DNA of 64,000 nucleotides from Nocardia sp. NBC_00508. GTDB lineage: Bacteria; Actinomycetota; Actinomycetes; Mycobacteriales; Mycobacteriaceae. A program made the position numbers and the translations under genes. The DNA lies in assembly GCF_036346875.1 (NCBI RefSeq), contig NZ_CP107852.1, positions 5,766,001 to 5,830,000 on the forward strand, written 5' to 3'. The notes beneath the pieces were generated by a model. It saw nothing but the letters and a program-made list of their open reading frames with translations. It ran no database searches and was not told the origin of the DNA. Numbering within the stretch: position 1 is the first letter of the stretch; the number at the start of each line of letters is the position of its first letter. Positions 33,279-42,146 of this stretch are shown here, one piece after another.

Positions 33279-33893
33279 ATGCCCAAAGGTGTTCCGGAGA
33301 CAGTTCCCGACGACGGGCTGACCACGCGGCAGCGGCGTAATCAGCCGGTGCTCGCGGTGCACACCGGGCCGGGCAAGGGTAAGTCGACGGCCGCGTTCGG
33401 GATGGCGCTGCGGGCATGGAACCAAGGCTTCGATGTCGCGGTGTTCCAGTTCGTGAAGAGCGCCAAATGGAAGGTGGGCGAGGAGGCGGCCTTCCGCGCC
33501 CTCGGCACGCTGCACGAGCAGACCGGCGCGGGCGGGCCGGTGGAGTGGCACAAGATGGGCGAGGGCTGGTCCTGGACCCGCAAGCAGGGCACCGAGCAGG
33601 ACCACGCAGCGGCCGCGCTCGCCGGTTGGCAGGAGGTCGCCCGGCGCCTGCAGGCCGAGCAGCACCGGTTCTACGTCCTCGACGAATTCACCTACCCGCT
33701 GAAGTGGGGTTGGGTGGATGTGGCCGAAGTGGTCGACACCCTGACCAACCGTCCCGGCAACCAACACGTCGTCATCACGGGCCGCGACGCACCTGCCGCC
33801 TTGATCGAAGCCGCCGACCTGGTCACCGAGATGACCAAACTCAAACACCCCATGGACGCGGGCCGCAAAGGCCAACGAGGCATCGAATGGTGA
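33279..33893 (+). CDS. cobO: Cob(I)yrinic acid a,c-diamide adenosyltransferase
   Basis: A 204-residue CobO/BtuR enzyme that attaches the adenosyl group to the corrin cobalt using ATP. The P-loop VHTGPGKGKSTAAFGMALRA, FQFVKSAKWKVGEE, LDEFTYPLKWGWVD and HVVITGRDAPAALIEAADLVTEM are all family features. AAGGAGG precedes the ATG, one of the strongest ribosome sites in the window. cobB follows after 88 nt. Confidence 0.95.
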   Translation: MPKGVPETVPDDGLTTRQRRNQPVLAVHTGPGKGKSTAAFGMALRAWNQGFDVAVFQFVKSAKWKVGEEAAFRALGTLHEQTGAGGPVEWHKMGEGWSWTRKQGTEQDHAAAALAGWQEVARRLQAEQHRFYVLDEFTYPLKWGWVDVAEVVDTLTNRPGNQHVVITGRDAPAALIEAADLVTEMTKLKHPMDAGRKGQRGIEW

Positions 33894-33981
33894 CAGGGTT
33901 CTGGATCGCGAGTGGCACATGCCTGCGGCGTATCGCGAGATGCCCACACGATGGTGTGCCACTCGACGAGCGGGGGGCGGG

Positions 33982-35571
33982 ATGAGGGCGGTGGTTGTGG
34001 CGGCTCCGGCGTCGGGCAGTGGGAAGACGACGGTTGCTACTGGTTTGATGGGGGCGTTGGGGCGGGTGGGGCATCGGGTCGCGCCGTTCAAGGTGGGGCC
34101 CGATTACATTGATCCGGGGTATCACGGACTGGCGGCGGGCCGGCCAGGGCGAAATCTGGATCCGGTGCTGGTGGGGGCCGAACGTGTCGTACCGCTGTAT
34201 CGGCACGGTGCGCAGGGGTGCGACCTGGCTGTGGTCGAGGGCGTCATGGGGCTGTTCGACGGGCGGATCGATCAGCACGCGGGTCCGGTGGCGGAGGGGT
34301 CGACGGCGCAGGTCGCGAGTCTGCTCGGGGCGCCGGTGGTGCTGGTGGTGGACGCTCGCGGGCACAGCCAGAGCCTGGCGGCCCTGCTGCACGGGTTCGC
34401 CACCTTCGACAGCGGCGTCCGGCTCGGCGGGGTGATCCTGAACCGGGTCGGCAGCGAACGGCACGACCAGGTATTGCGCGCGGCCTGCGACCGGGTCGGG
34501 CTGCCGGTGCTCGGATCGCTGCCGCGGCTGGCCGAATTGGAGGTTCCGTCCCGGCATCTCGGCCTGATTCCCGCCGTGGAACACGGCGCCGCCGCGACGG
34601 CGGCCGTGGCGGCGATGACGGAACTCGTGGCCGCCAATGTGGACCTGCACGCGATCGCGGCGCTGGCCCGCTCGTCGGTCACCGGGCCGTCCTGGGATCC
34701 CGCCGCCGCCGTGCGCGGTCTCGGCGGTGATGCCCCGGCATCCGCTGCGGCGACCTTCGATGGCGGTGACGCGCGGGCGCATGCCCGAGCGGCCCCCGAT
34801 CGTGGTGATTCGCAGGCGCATGCCGAGCGGCAGCTCGATCGTGGCGGTGACTCGGAGGCCTCCGCCGAGACGATTCTCGGTGGTGACTCGCCGGCAGCCG
34901 CCGGGAGTACTCTCGGCGCGGCCGGTGGCATCGCCGACCTGGAGGGACCGCTGATCGCCGTCGCGGGTGGGGCGGCATTCACGTTCGGATATGCCGAGCA
35001 TCGGGAATTGCTGACGGCGGCGGGCGCGCGGGTGGCCGTCTTCGATCCGCTGCACGACGAATTGCCCGGCGCTACAGCGGGTTTGGTGTTGCCGGGCGGC
35101 TTCCCGGAGGAACATGCCGCGGACTTGGCATCGAACGTCCCGCTGTTGCGGACGGTGGCAGAGGCCGCGCGGCGCGGGATGCCGGTGCACGCGGAATGCG
35201 CCGGGCTGCTGTATCTGGCCCGCTCACTCGACGGCCATCCGATGGCGGGAGTGATCGACGCCGACGCCGAGTTCAGCCCGCGCCTGACGCTCGGCTACCG
35301 AGATGCGGTGGCCCTCGGCGACTCTCCGCTGTGGCGGGCGGGGGAACGGGTCCGCGGGCACGAGTTCCATCGAACCCGTCTGGTGTCGCCGCCCTCGGCC
35401 GCGCCCGCGTGGGGCTGGCACGGCAGCGAGGGCGAACGGGTCCTCGATGGCATGCTCGCCGACAACGTGCACGCGTCCTACCTACACACCCATCCGGCCG
35501 GAAATCCGAGCGCGGTGCGTCGTTTCGTCGCGGTCGCCGCGGCCTACGCCAGCGCCCGTGTCACGACCTGA
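33982..35571 (+). CDS. cobB: Cobyrinic / hydrogenobyrinic acid a,c-diamide synthase
   Basis: A 529-residue glutamine amidotransferase that amidates the a and c carboxylates of the corrin ring. The N-terminal ATPase shows APASGSGKTTVATGLM, FKVGPDYIDPGYH and EGVMGLFDGR; the C-terminal glutaminase has the nucleophile in HAECAGLLYL and SYLHTHPAG. Between the two domains lie about 65 extra residues (248-312) built of five 13-residue repeats, encoded by tandem DNA repeats. ATG 33982 follows GGGGGGCGGG. Its end overlaps the next gene by 14 nt, indicating coupled translation. Confidence 0.93.
   Translation: MRAVVVAAPASGSGKTTVATGLMGALGRVGHRVAPFKVGPDYIDPGYHGLAAGRPGRNLDPVLVGAERVVPLYRHGAQGCDLAVVEGVMGLFDGRIDQHAGPVAEGSTAQVASLLGAPVVLVVDARGHSQSLAALLHGFATFDSGVRLGGVILNRVGSERHDQVLRAACDRVGLPVLGSLPRLAELEVPSRHLGLIPAVEHGAAATAAVAAMTELVAANVDLHAIAALARSSVTGPSWDPAAAVRGLGGDAPASAAATFDGGDARAHARAAPDRGDSQAHAERQLDRGGDSEASAETILGGDSPAAAGSTLGAAGGIADLEGPLIAVAGGAAFTFGYAEHRELLTAAGARVAVFDPLHDELPGATAGLVLPGGFPEEHAADLASNVPLLRTVAEAARRGMPVHAECAGLLYLARSLDGHPMAGVIDADAEFSPRLTLGYRDAVALGDSPLWRAGERVRGHEFHRTRLVSPPSAAPAWGWHGSEGERVLDGMLADNVHASYLHTHPAGNPSAVRRFVAVAAAYASARVTT
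34723..34917 (+). repeat. Five in-frame ~39-bp repeats in the cobB linker
   Basis: Units at 34723-34761, 34762-34800, 34801-34842, 34843-34878 and 34879-34917 encode variations of GGDSxAxAxxxLD (for example GGDARAHARAAPD and GGDSPAAAGSTLG). Unit length varies by one codon, so the frame is kept. Confidence 0.8.
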
Positions 35572-35920
35572 CTTGGCCGTCGGCCTCGGCGTCCGCCCGG
35601 GCACCGACGCGGACAGAATTCGTGCGGCATTGCGAGAAGTACTGGGGGACAACGTCATCGCCTGTTTGGCGACCATCGACCGGCGCGCCGCCGAACCCGG
35701 CCTGCACGCCGCTGCCCAGGCGTTGGGCGTGCCCGTCCGCTCCTACACGGCTGCCGAACTCGCCGGTGTTCGAGTGCCGAATCCGTCCGCACGCACCGCG
35801 AGCGCGCTCGGCACCGCGAGCGTCGCGGAAGCCTCCGCTCTGCTGGCCGGACGCGGTCCGCTGCTGATCGCGAAGACCACGATCAACGGAGTCGTGATCG
35901 CCGCGACCGCCGCGCGCTGA
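35558..35920 (+). CDS. CobE/CbiG C-terminal-like cobalamin protein
   Basis: A 120-residue protein. LAVGLGVRPGTDADRIRAAL at the start, IACLATIDRRAAEPGL, and VAEASALLAGRGPLLIAKTT match the CobE / CbiG C-terminal domain, which takes part in corrin ring processing at the precorrin-5 or cobalt-precorrin-5 stage. GTG 35558 overlaps the end of cobB by 14 nt, so the two are translationally coupled. Free-standing small forms such as this one are known as CobE in aerobic-pathway bacteria. Confidence 0.82.
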   Translation: MSRPDLAVGLGVRPGTDADRIRAALREVLGDNVIACLATIDRRAAEPGLHAAAQALGVPVRSYTAAELAGVRVPNPSARTASALGTASVAEASALLAGRGPLLIAKTTINGVVIAATAAR

Positions 35921-35958
35921 GCGGTCACCGTGCCCGGCCCGACCGCCGACACCCTTGC

Positions 35959-37056
35959 TTACGGTGCCACCGACCCCCAGTCCGCGAAGCCGGTGGGGTC
36001 ATGGCGGCCGAGACTGGCGTGTTCGAACAGGCCCCAGCCCTCGGCGTCGCCGCAGCGGGCGCGGGCGACGTGGTCGATCACGCCGTAGGGAGTGCGGGCG
36101 ACGATGGCCGGGTCGGTGAGGTCGTAGCGGCTGGAGCAGGACCAGTCGCGGCCCTTCCACTGGCCGTGCTGCCAGTCGGGGTCGCCGCCGTAGCCGCAGC
36201 CGACGTGCAGCGGGACGCCGGTGCCCGGGGTGATCTCGATGTCCAGCGGCTTGCCGTCCGGCGTGGTCAGCTCCAGCCGCGCCGCGACGGGAAGCCTCGT
36301 GCCGGACCGGTAGTCGATTGTGATGCGCGGCCAGCCGAGCTGCTCGGTGCGCCCGTCCGGCCAGACTCGGGTCGCGTCGTTGAGCGTGCGCCTGCCGTCC
36401 GGCTCCTCCTGCACGATCACCACCACGGCGAATTCCTCGAACCGCAGCGGCACATACAGCCACCAGAACCCACCGGAGGGCTCGGCGGCCGCGCGGCCGG
36501 GCGGCTCGGTCTCGCCGACCGGGCGGATGCCCCATGAGCGGTCCCTGGTTCCGGTCCACACCGCCGGGTCGATCGGGATGTCGTCGCCGTCCACGTGCAG
36601 CGTGCCCGCCCACGCGCCGACCTGAGCGAACCGGGACGCGTCGATGATCGGCCGGTTGCCCGCGAGGATCAGATGCGGCTGTTCCTGCACGGCGGGGAAG
36701 GCGCCGGTCCAGGTGAGGTCGAAGCTCAGGTCGTCGTGGTCGCAGATCAGCCGGATGCGGCGCAGCGGCTCGAGCACTTCGACGCGGTAGCCGCCGACGC
36801 GTTGGTCCAAGCCGCGGTCGCCGAGCGCGTCGGAGAAGCGCACCGCCCGCAGTGTGTCGCCGCGGCGGACGGCGGCGTAGGCGTCGGTCACGCCGAGATT
36901 GGGGTACACGCCGAGTCCGGTGATCAGCAGGCTGCCGCCGTCGCGGTCGTGGGCGTTGAAGTAGCTGCGGTCGTAGAAGTTCCGATCGCTGCTGGCCACC
37001 CGGGCCAGCGAGAGCGGTGTCTGGTGGATCGGGTATTCGTCCAAAGGCACAGGCAT
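35959..37056 (-). CDS. Conserved protein of unknown function, paired with a phosphotransferase
   Basis: A 365-residue, beta-rich, Trp- and Asp-rich protein (VPLDEYPIHQTPLSLARVAS at the start; SDRNFYDRSYFNAHDRDG; GGFWWLYVPLRFEEFAVVVI; WGLFEHASLGRHDP at the end). The style resembles lipocalin-like or tocopherol-cyclase-like actinobacterial proteins that travel with aminoglycoside-phosphotransferase-like genes. ATG 37056 lies 2 nt after the phosphotransferase stop; ATG 37068 would overlap it. The tight spacing shows one operon. No signal peptide is seen. The function is not assignable. Confidence 0.7.
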   Translation of the reverse strand: MPVPLDEYPIHQTPLSLARVASSDRNFYDRSYFNAHDRDGGSLLITGLGVYPNLGVTDAYAAVRRGDTLRAVRFSDALGDRGLDQRVGGYRVEVLEPLRRIRLICDHDDLSFDLTWTGAFPAVQEQPHLILAGNRPIIDASRFAQVGAWAGTLHVDGDDIPIDPAVWTGTRDRSWGIRPVGETEPPGRAAAEPSGGFWWLYVPLRFEEFAVVVIVQEEPDGRRTLNDATRVWPDGRTEQLGWPRITIDYRSGTRLPVAARLELTTPDGKPLDIEITPGTGVPLHVGCGYGGDPDWQHGQWKGRDWSCSSRYDLTDPAIVARTPYGVIDHVARARCGDAEGWGLFEHASLGRHDPTGFADWGSVAP

Positions 37057-37058
37057 GG

Positions 37059-38189
37059 TCAGTCCCATTCGTAGGTTCCGTCGAGCAACGCTTCCAAGCC
37101 GGCCCGGTGCATGACGTAGTCGTCGCGATCCGGTGTGTCGGTGTCCTCGCCGAAGTGGATCATCCGGCGCTTCACCCTGGCCATCACGATGGCGTGCCGC
37201 AACGCGGCGTAGACGAGATAGAAATCGAGATCGCGCACCGGATGTCCGGTCAGCGCTCGGTATTCGGCCACCACGTCGTCGCGGCGCAGGAAGTCGGGCA
37301 ATCCGGGTTGGCCGAAACGCGTGGCGATGTCCTGGAAGAAGCGGTGGATGAAGATCACCCAGCCCAGGTCGAGTTCGCGCGGTCCGAGCGCGGCCATCTC
37401 CCAGTCCAGCACCCCCGCCGGATCGAACCCGCGGTAGATGATATTGCCAGGGCGGGCGTCGCCCCAGCTGAGCACGTCCGGACCCGGGTCGGCGGGCCAG
37501 TGCTCGTCCAGCCACGCGAAACTCCGCTCGATGAGCGGGATCGCGAAGCCGTCGTCCGCCAGCGCCCACCGATACCACGCGCGCTGCGCCTCGACGTGCC
37601 TGCGCAGGGACTGGCCCGGACCGTCCAGCATCGGGAACCGCATCGTGGGATCGGGGATGCCGTGGATCTTCGCGATCACCTCGACGGTGTTGCGGGTCAG
37701 CCGCAGCCGCTCGGCGGGACTCGCGTCGAACAGCCAGCCGACGAACACGTACGGCGGGTTGTCCGCGGGCACCCGGCCATCGACCCGGCGCATCACGAAG
37801 AACGGTGTACCGAGCGGCTTTTCCTCGTTCTCCAGCCAGAACAGCTCGGGCACCGGCACGTCGGTGGCCGCGGCCACGCCCGCCATCACCTGGTACTGCG
37901 TGGCCAGGTCGTAGGTCTGGAAGACCGGGAAGGATCCGGCCTCCGGAGCCATCCGTGCGACGAACGACCCGCGCTCCAGGCCCCCTCCGGCGCTCCACTC
38001 GGCGTCGAACAGGATCGACGTGCTGGACATGCCGCCGGACTGCGGACGCGACAATCCCGAGACCTGTGGCAGGTGGTCGGCGCCGACCTTCGCCCGCAGC
38101 CAGTGCGCCAGGTTCTCGGCGAGCGTGTCCAGGTCGCGCTCGCTGACGGTCAGTTGCTGTCGCTGTGCCGGATCCGGATCATCGGTCAT
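37059..38189 (-). CDS. APH-like phosphotransferase family protein
   Basis: A 376-residue protein of the aminoglycoside-phosphotransferase/ChoK-like fold. It has LSWGDARPGNIIYRG (catalytic Asp kept, the usual His before GD is Trp) and GVLDWEMAALGPRELDLGW, with the metal-binding Asp. The form is that of the acyl-CoA-dehydrogenase-associated phosphotransferases common in mycolata, not of a drug-resistance enzyme, so small hydroxylated or acyl substrates are more likely. GGAGGAC precedes ATG 38189. It is the first gene of a two-gene minus-strand operon inserted between cobB/cobE and cysG. Confidence 0.82.
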   Translation of the reverse strand: MTDDPDPAQRQQLTVSERDLDTLAENLAHWLRAKVGADHLPQVSGLSRPQSGGMSSTSILFDAEWSAGGGLERGSFVARMAPEAGSFPVFQTYDLATQYQVMAGVAAATDVPVPELFWLENEEKPLGTPFFVMRRVDGRVPADNPPYVFVGWLFDASPAERLRLTRNTVEVIAKIHGIPDPTMRFPMLDGPGQSLRRHVEAQRAWYRWALADDGFAIPLIERSFAWLDEHWPADPGPDVLSWGDARPGNIIYRGFDPAGVLDWEMAALGPRELDLGWVIFIHRFFQDIATRFGQPGLPDFLRRDDVVAEYRALTGHPVRDLDFYLVYAALRHAIVMARVKRRMIHFGEDTDTPDRDDYVMHRAGLEALLDGTYEWD

Positions 38190-38436
38190 GTCGTCCTCCT
38201 GACACGTGCGGCCCGGGTGCACGCCCAAAGGCCTGGATACGCGACTGTAACGCGTTCTAGTTCTGTCGTGGGTGGAAACCGGGGCACGAAGCGGGTCCGC
38301 CGGGTGGATCGTCCAGTGGGGCCAGCACGTAGGCCGAAAGATGTATGCGGAATTCCGGGGTTTTCCCTGAGGTCATCCCATGACCAGTTCGGATAGTTTC
38401 GGCTTTCGGAGATCTATCGGCGAGCGAGGGGGCGGT

Positions 38437-39801
38437 GTGCGCACGGTCGGAACGAATGTCCTGGAGCCTCGCGGCGACGAGGCGCCCCTCGGCGCCCCTC
38501 GGCGTCCCTGGAACCTGCCGACCCGGATCGCGTTCCGGTTCGTCTTCGCGTATCTGCTTCTGTTCTGTGTGTCGTTCGCGCAGATCCTCTTCGCGTTCAC
38601 CGGGATCGTGGGCAAGTGGCTATCGGAGAGCGCGATCCTGTGGCAGATGCGCGCGGCGAATCCGCTCACCGGCTGGGTCGGCGAGCACGTCTTCGGAGTC
38701 GAAGCCGTGCTGCACGAGAATTCCGGCAGCGGCGACCAGGCCGCCATCTGGGTGCTGATCTTCTGCGAACTGGTCGCGGCCGCGGTGATCACGGTTGCCT
38801 GGTCGATCTTCGATCGACGCCGTCGCGAGTACACCACTCTCGGAGGGTGGTTCGTGCTTTTCATCCGGCTGTGCCTGGGCGGCCAGATGCTCTTCTACGG
38901 CCTGGCCAAGGCCATTCCGGCACAGATGCCCGCACCGTCGCTGACCGCGCTGCTGCAGCCGTACGGGACCATGAGTCCGGCATCCGTGCTGTGGAACCAG
39001 GTCGGCGCGGCGCCCGCGTACGAGATCCTGCTCGGCACGGCCGAAACGCTCGGCGGACTGCTGCTGTTCGTGCCCCGCACCGCGACGATCGGCGCGATGC
39101 TCAGCCTGGTGAGCATGGCGCAGGTCTTCGTGCTGAACATGACCTACGACGTGCCGGTGAAGATCCTCTCGTTCCACTTGCTGCTGCTGTGCCTGGCGGT
39201 CCTGGCGCCGCAGGCCAGGCGATTGGCGAATGTGCTCGTGCTGGAACGCCCGTCCGAGCCGGCCACCCAGCCCGTCCTGTTCGGGTCGAGGCGCGCGAAC
39301 CGGATTGCGGCGGCGCTGCAGGTCGCGCTGGGGTTGTGGATCTTGACCGGTACCACGGTGCTCACCTGGGAGGTATGGCGTGACGACAGTGACGGCGCGC
39401 CGAAGCCTCCGCTGTACGGCATCTGGACCGTCGGTGAGTTCACCAGGGCGGGGCATCCGGCGCCGCCGCTGCTGACCGACGAAAGCCGCTGGCGCCGAGT
39501 GATTTTCGACCGGCAGAACACTGCGGTGCAGAAGATGGACGACTCGTCCGTGCCCGTCGTGGCGCAGGTCGACGAGGCCGCGCACACCCTCGTGCTGTCG
39601 GAGCCGCCGCGAGCTCAGGACGCGCCGCCCGCCCGCCTGGCGAGTTTCACCTTCGCCCAGCCGACATCGGACACGCTGCTGCTGACGGGCGAGCTGAACG
39701 GCACGCCGGTGACGCTGTCGCTGGATCGGGTCGACCTGAACACCTTCACCCTGCGCAGCCGCGGATTCCATTGGGTGCAGGAGTACCCGTACTTCCGCTG
39801 A
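38437..39801 (+). CDS. DoxX-like membrane protein, tandem copy 1
   Basis: A 454-residue protein: several hydrophobic segments up to residue ~300 (RIAFRFVFAYLLLFCVSFAQ, IRLCLGGQMLFYGLAKAIP, AQVFVLNMTYDVPVKILSFH) and a soluble C-terminal part ending FHWVQEYPYFR. It matches DoxX/DUF417-like quinone-linked membrane proteins in GxxMLFYGxAKxIPxQM and the LLGxxExLGGLLLF helix. GTG 38437 was chosen for the GAGGGGG element and because it gives the same N-terminal length as copy 2; ATG 38380 is possible. It is clearly homologous over its whole length to the next gene. Confidence 0.8.
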   Translation: MRTVGTNVLEPRGDEAPLGAPRRPWNLPTRIAFRFVFAYLLLFCVSFAQILFAFTGIVGKWLSESAILWQMRAANPLTGWVGEHVFGVEAVLHENSGSGDQAAIWVLIFCELVAAAVITVAWSIFDRRRREYTTLGGWFVLFIRLCLGGQMLFYGLAKAIPAQMPAPSLTALLQPYGTMSPASVLWNQVGAAPAYEILLGTAETLGGLLLFVPRTATIGAMLSLVSMAQVFVLNMTYDVPVKILSFHLLLLCLAVLAPQARRLANVLVLERPSEPATQPVLFGSRRANRIAAALQVALGLWILTGTTVLTWEVWRDDSDGAPKPPLYGIWTVGEFTRAGHPAPPLLTDESRWRRVIFDRQNTAVQKMDDSSVPVVAQVDEAAHTLVLSEPPRAQDAPPARLASFTFAQPTSDTLLLTGELNGTPVTLSLDRVDLNTFTLRSRGFHWVQEYPYFR

Positions 39802-39914
39802 CCCGTCGACGTCACGCGCGACGGTTCGAGTCCACCGATCGCGTCGAATCCCCGAACGGATCCCGGACTTTTCGATACCTTCGGTCTGCGTCAACTCGGA
39901 CTGGAAGGACCGCC

Positions 39915-41276
39915 GTGACCGCGGAAGCGATCCTCGATCGGGCAGACGGCGCCGCGAGCGCCGTGGATCCCGGTACCCGGCCATGGAGCGGCGCCACCCG
40001 ACTGGCGTTCCGCTTCGGGTTTCTGTACTTCGGCCTGTTCTGCCTGGTGTATCCGGCGATCGTGCCGGAGTTCCTCGGCCTGGCCCGGCAGTGGCTGCCC
40101 GACTGGGTGAATTACGGGGCCGCCCGCGCGCTGCGGCCCCTCGTCGAGTGGACCGGCACGCAGGTGTTCGGCGCCTCCGTCGCGGCGAACACGGCGTCCA
40201 TCAGCGGCGATCAGGCCTACTTCTGGGTGCTGGTGTTCGTCGTCGGGGTGGTCGCGGTGCTCGGGACCCTGATCTGGAGCGTGCTGGATCGGCAACGGCC
40301 GGACTACCGGGCGATGCAGCCCTGGCTCCTGCTGTTCCTGCGGTTGTGCCTGGCCGGGCAGATGGTGGCCTACGGCATGGCCAAGGCCATCCCGACGCAG
40401 ATGCCGCCCACGCCGCTGAGCCGGCTGATCCAGCCGTACGGGGACTTCAGCCCCATGGCGGTGCTCTGGAACCAGATCGGGGTGTCGCCGCAGTACGAAA
40501 TCCTGCTCGGCTGCGCGGAACTGCTCGGCGGTGCGCTGCTGTTCGTGCCGCGCACCACGCTGGTGGGCGCGATGCTGAGTCTGGTGTGCACGACCCAGGT
40601 GTTCGTGCTGGACATGACCTACGACGTACCGGCGAAGATCCTGTCGTTCCACTTGATGCTGCTGTGCCTGGTGCTGCTCGCGCCGGAGGCCAGGCGCCTG
40701 GTGAACGTGCTGGTGCTGGATCGTCCGGTCGGCTCGTCGAGGACGCCCCCGCTGTTTCGGACGCCGCGCGCCAACCGAATCGCGGCTGTGGCGCAGATCG
40801 CGCTCGGGCTGTGGTTGCTGTTCTCCAACGCCTACACCGGATGGGACCGGTGGACCGAACAGGGGGCGGGCCGGCCGGAACCTCCGCTGTACGGCATCTG
40901 GGCGGTGACCGAGTTCAGTGTGGACGGCAAGCCGGTGCCGCCGCTGACCACCGACGAAATGCGTTGGCAGCGTGTGGTCTTCGATCGCGACAACGCCACG
41001 GTGCAGCGAATGGACGGCCGGCTGCTTCCGGTGCTCGCGATAGTCGATTCCGACGCTCGCACCGTCACCCTGCTCGCGCCGCCGAGCCTCATGAACGCGC
41101 AACCGGTCCTGCTGGGCAGCTTCGGCTACGACCGGCCCGCATCCGAGCGTGTGACGCTGACCGGCACGATCGCCGACCAGCCGGTGTCGATCGCGCTGAC
41201 CTCGGTGAACCTCGACGATTTCCCGTTGCGCAGCCGCGGCTTCCACTGGGTGCAGGAGTATCCGTACTTCCGCTGA
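39915..41276 (+). CDS. DoxX-like membrane protein, tandem copy 2
   Basis: A 453-residue paralogue of the preceding gene. Shared blocks are LFLRLCLAGQMVAYGMAKAIP, QMPxxxLxxLxQPYG, SVLWNQ/AVLWNQ, EILLG, MTYDVPxKILSFHLxLLCLxLLAPxARR and FHWVQEYPYFR. GGAAGGA precedes GTG 39915. A 113-nt gap separates the two copies. Tandem duplication with divergence suggests related but distinct roles, perhaps in cell-envelope redox or sulphur chemistry as for DoxX/DoxD, but this is inference. Confidence 0.8.
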   Translation: MTAEAILDRADGAASAVDPGTRPWSGATRLAFRFGFLYFGLFCLVYPAIVPEFLGLARQWLPDWVNYGAARALRPLVEWTGTQVFGASVAANTASISGDQAYFWVLVFVVGVVAVLGTLIWSVLDRQRPDYRAMQPWLLLFLRLCLAGQMVAYGMAKAIPTQMPPTPLSRLIQPYGDFSPMAVLWNQIGVSPQYEILLGCAELLGGALLFVPRTTLVGAMLSLVCTTQVFVLDMTYDVPAKILSFHLMLLCLVLLAPEARRLVNVLVLDRPVGSSRTPPLFRTPRANRIAAVAQIALGLWLLFSNAYTGWDRWTEQGAGRPEPPLYGIWAVTEFSVDGKPVPPLTTDEMRWQRVVFDRDNATVQRMDGRLLPVLAIVDSDARTVTLLAPPSLMNAQPVLLGSFGYDRPASERVTLTGTIADQPVSIALTSVNLDDFPLRSRGFHWVQEYPYFR

Positions 41277-41295
41277 CCCGCGCGGGCGGCGGTCG

Positions 41296-41766
41296 TCACG
41301 CCTCGAGTTCGTCGGCGGCGCCGATGTCCTCGTACCACAGTGCGGGATGCTCGGCGATGAATCGGGCCATCAGGTCGACGCAGCGCCGGTCCTGCAGGAC
41401 GGTCACCGCGACACCGTGGTCGGCGAGCCACTCGTGCCCGCCGGAGAAGGTCTGCGATTCCCCGACGACCACCGAGCCGATACCGAACTGGCGGATCAAG
41501 CCGCTGCAGTACCAGCACGGCGAGAGCGTGGTGACCATGATCGTGCGGCGGTAGTCGCGCCGCCGTCCGGCCGCGCGGAAGGCGTCGGTCTCGGCGTGGA
41601 CGCTGGGATCGCCGGACTGCACCCGGCGATTGCGGCCGCGGCCGAGCAGGATGCCGTCCGCGTCGAAGAGAGCCGCGCCGATCGGGATCCCGCCCTGGGC
41701 GAGCCCGTGGAGCGCTTCCTCGTAGGCCACGTCTAGTAGCTGCTGTACCGGTGTCACCTGTGTCAT
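41296..41766 (-). CDS. Cytosine-deaminase-like (CMP/dCMP deaminase fold) enzyme
   Basis: A 156-residue zinc hydrolase. Zinc ligands are in DPSVHAETDAF (HAE) and LSPCWYCSG (PCxxC). The flanking RVQSGDPSVHAETDAFR and the C-terminal ALWYEDIG resemble yeast-type cytosine deaminases, which turn cytosine into uracil, more than tRNA adenosine deaminases. GGAAGGTG precedes ATG 41766. It ends convergently with the DoxX tandem; a CCCGCGCGGG palindrome at 41278-41287 lies between them. Substrate choice (cytosine, isocytosine, other) is not certain. Confidence 0.85.
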   Translation of the reverse strand: MTQVTPVQQLLDVAYEEALHGLAQGGIPIGAALFDADGILLGRGRNRRVQSGDPSVHAETDAFRAAGRRRDYRRTIMVTTLSPCWYCSGLIRQFGIGSVVVGESQTFSGGHEWLADHGVAVTVLQDRRCVDLMARFIAEHPALWYEDIGAADELEA

Positions 41767-42132
41767 ACGTTCACCTTCCAAGCCGGTCGGTCCCGGCCAC
41801 CACATCGCGTTCGCCGGTGGATCCGGGCGGGGTGAAGGACAAACCGACCGTATGCCACCCGGCGCCCGTGAGCCACTCGCCGCCCCGGTCGCTGCGGTGT
41901 GTCGTCGCAGGTCACAGCGGGTTGGATGGGGCGTGCGCCGCAGCTGCTCGCGCGAGATCCACGATGCCGGATCCATTGTCGTCCGCCTGAGCCCATGCCG
42001 CGTCGTCGCTCGCGTCTAGGAGGCGCCCTATCGCCGGTAGGCGGCGACCTGTCTTTCGGTCGTGGTCGCGGCGATCGCGAAACACCGCCGCAGGGGTGGC
42101 CGGTCGATTGCCGGTACCCCGCGGTCAGGCCG
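41767..42132. other. Divergent intergenic region
   Basis: No supported gene. I looked for a cobalamin riboswitch before cysG and found none of its conserved box sequences. The right end carries the cysG promoter. Confidence 0.45.
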
Positions 42133-42138
42133 TAGGCT
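42133..42138 (+). promoter_or_regulatory. -10 box of leaderless cysG gene
   Basis: TAGGCT ends 8 nt before GTG 42147; no ribosome site is visible. Confidence 0.5.
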
Positions 42139-42146
42139 CGAAACTT

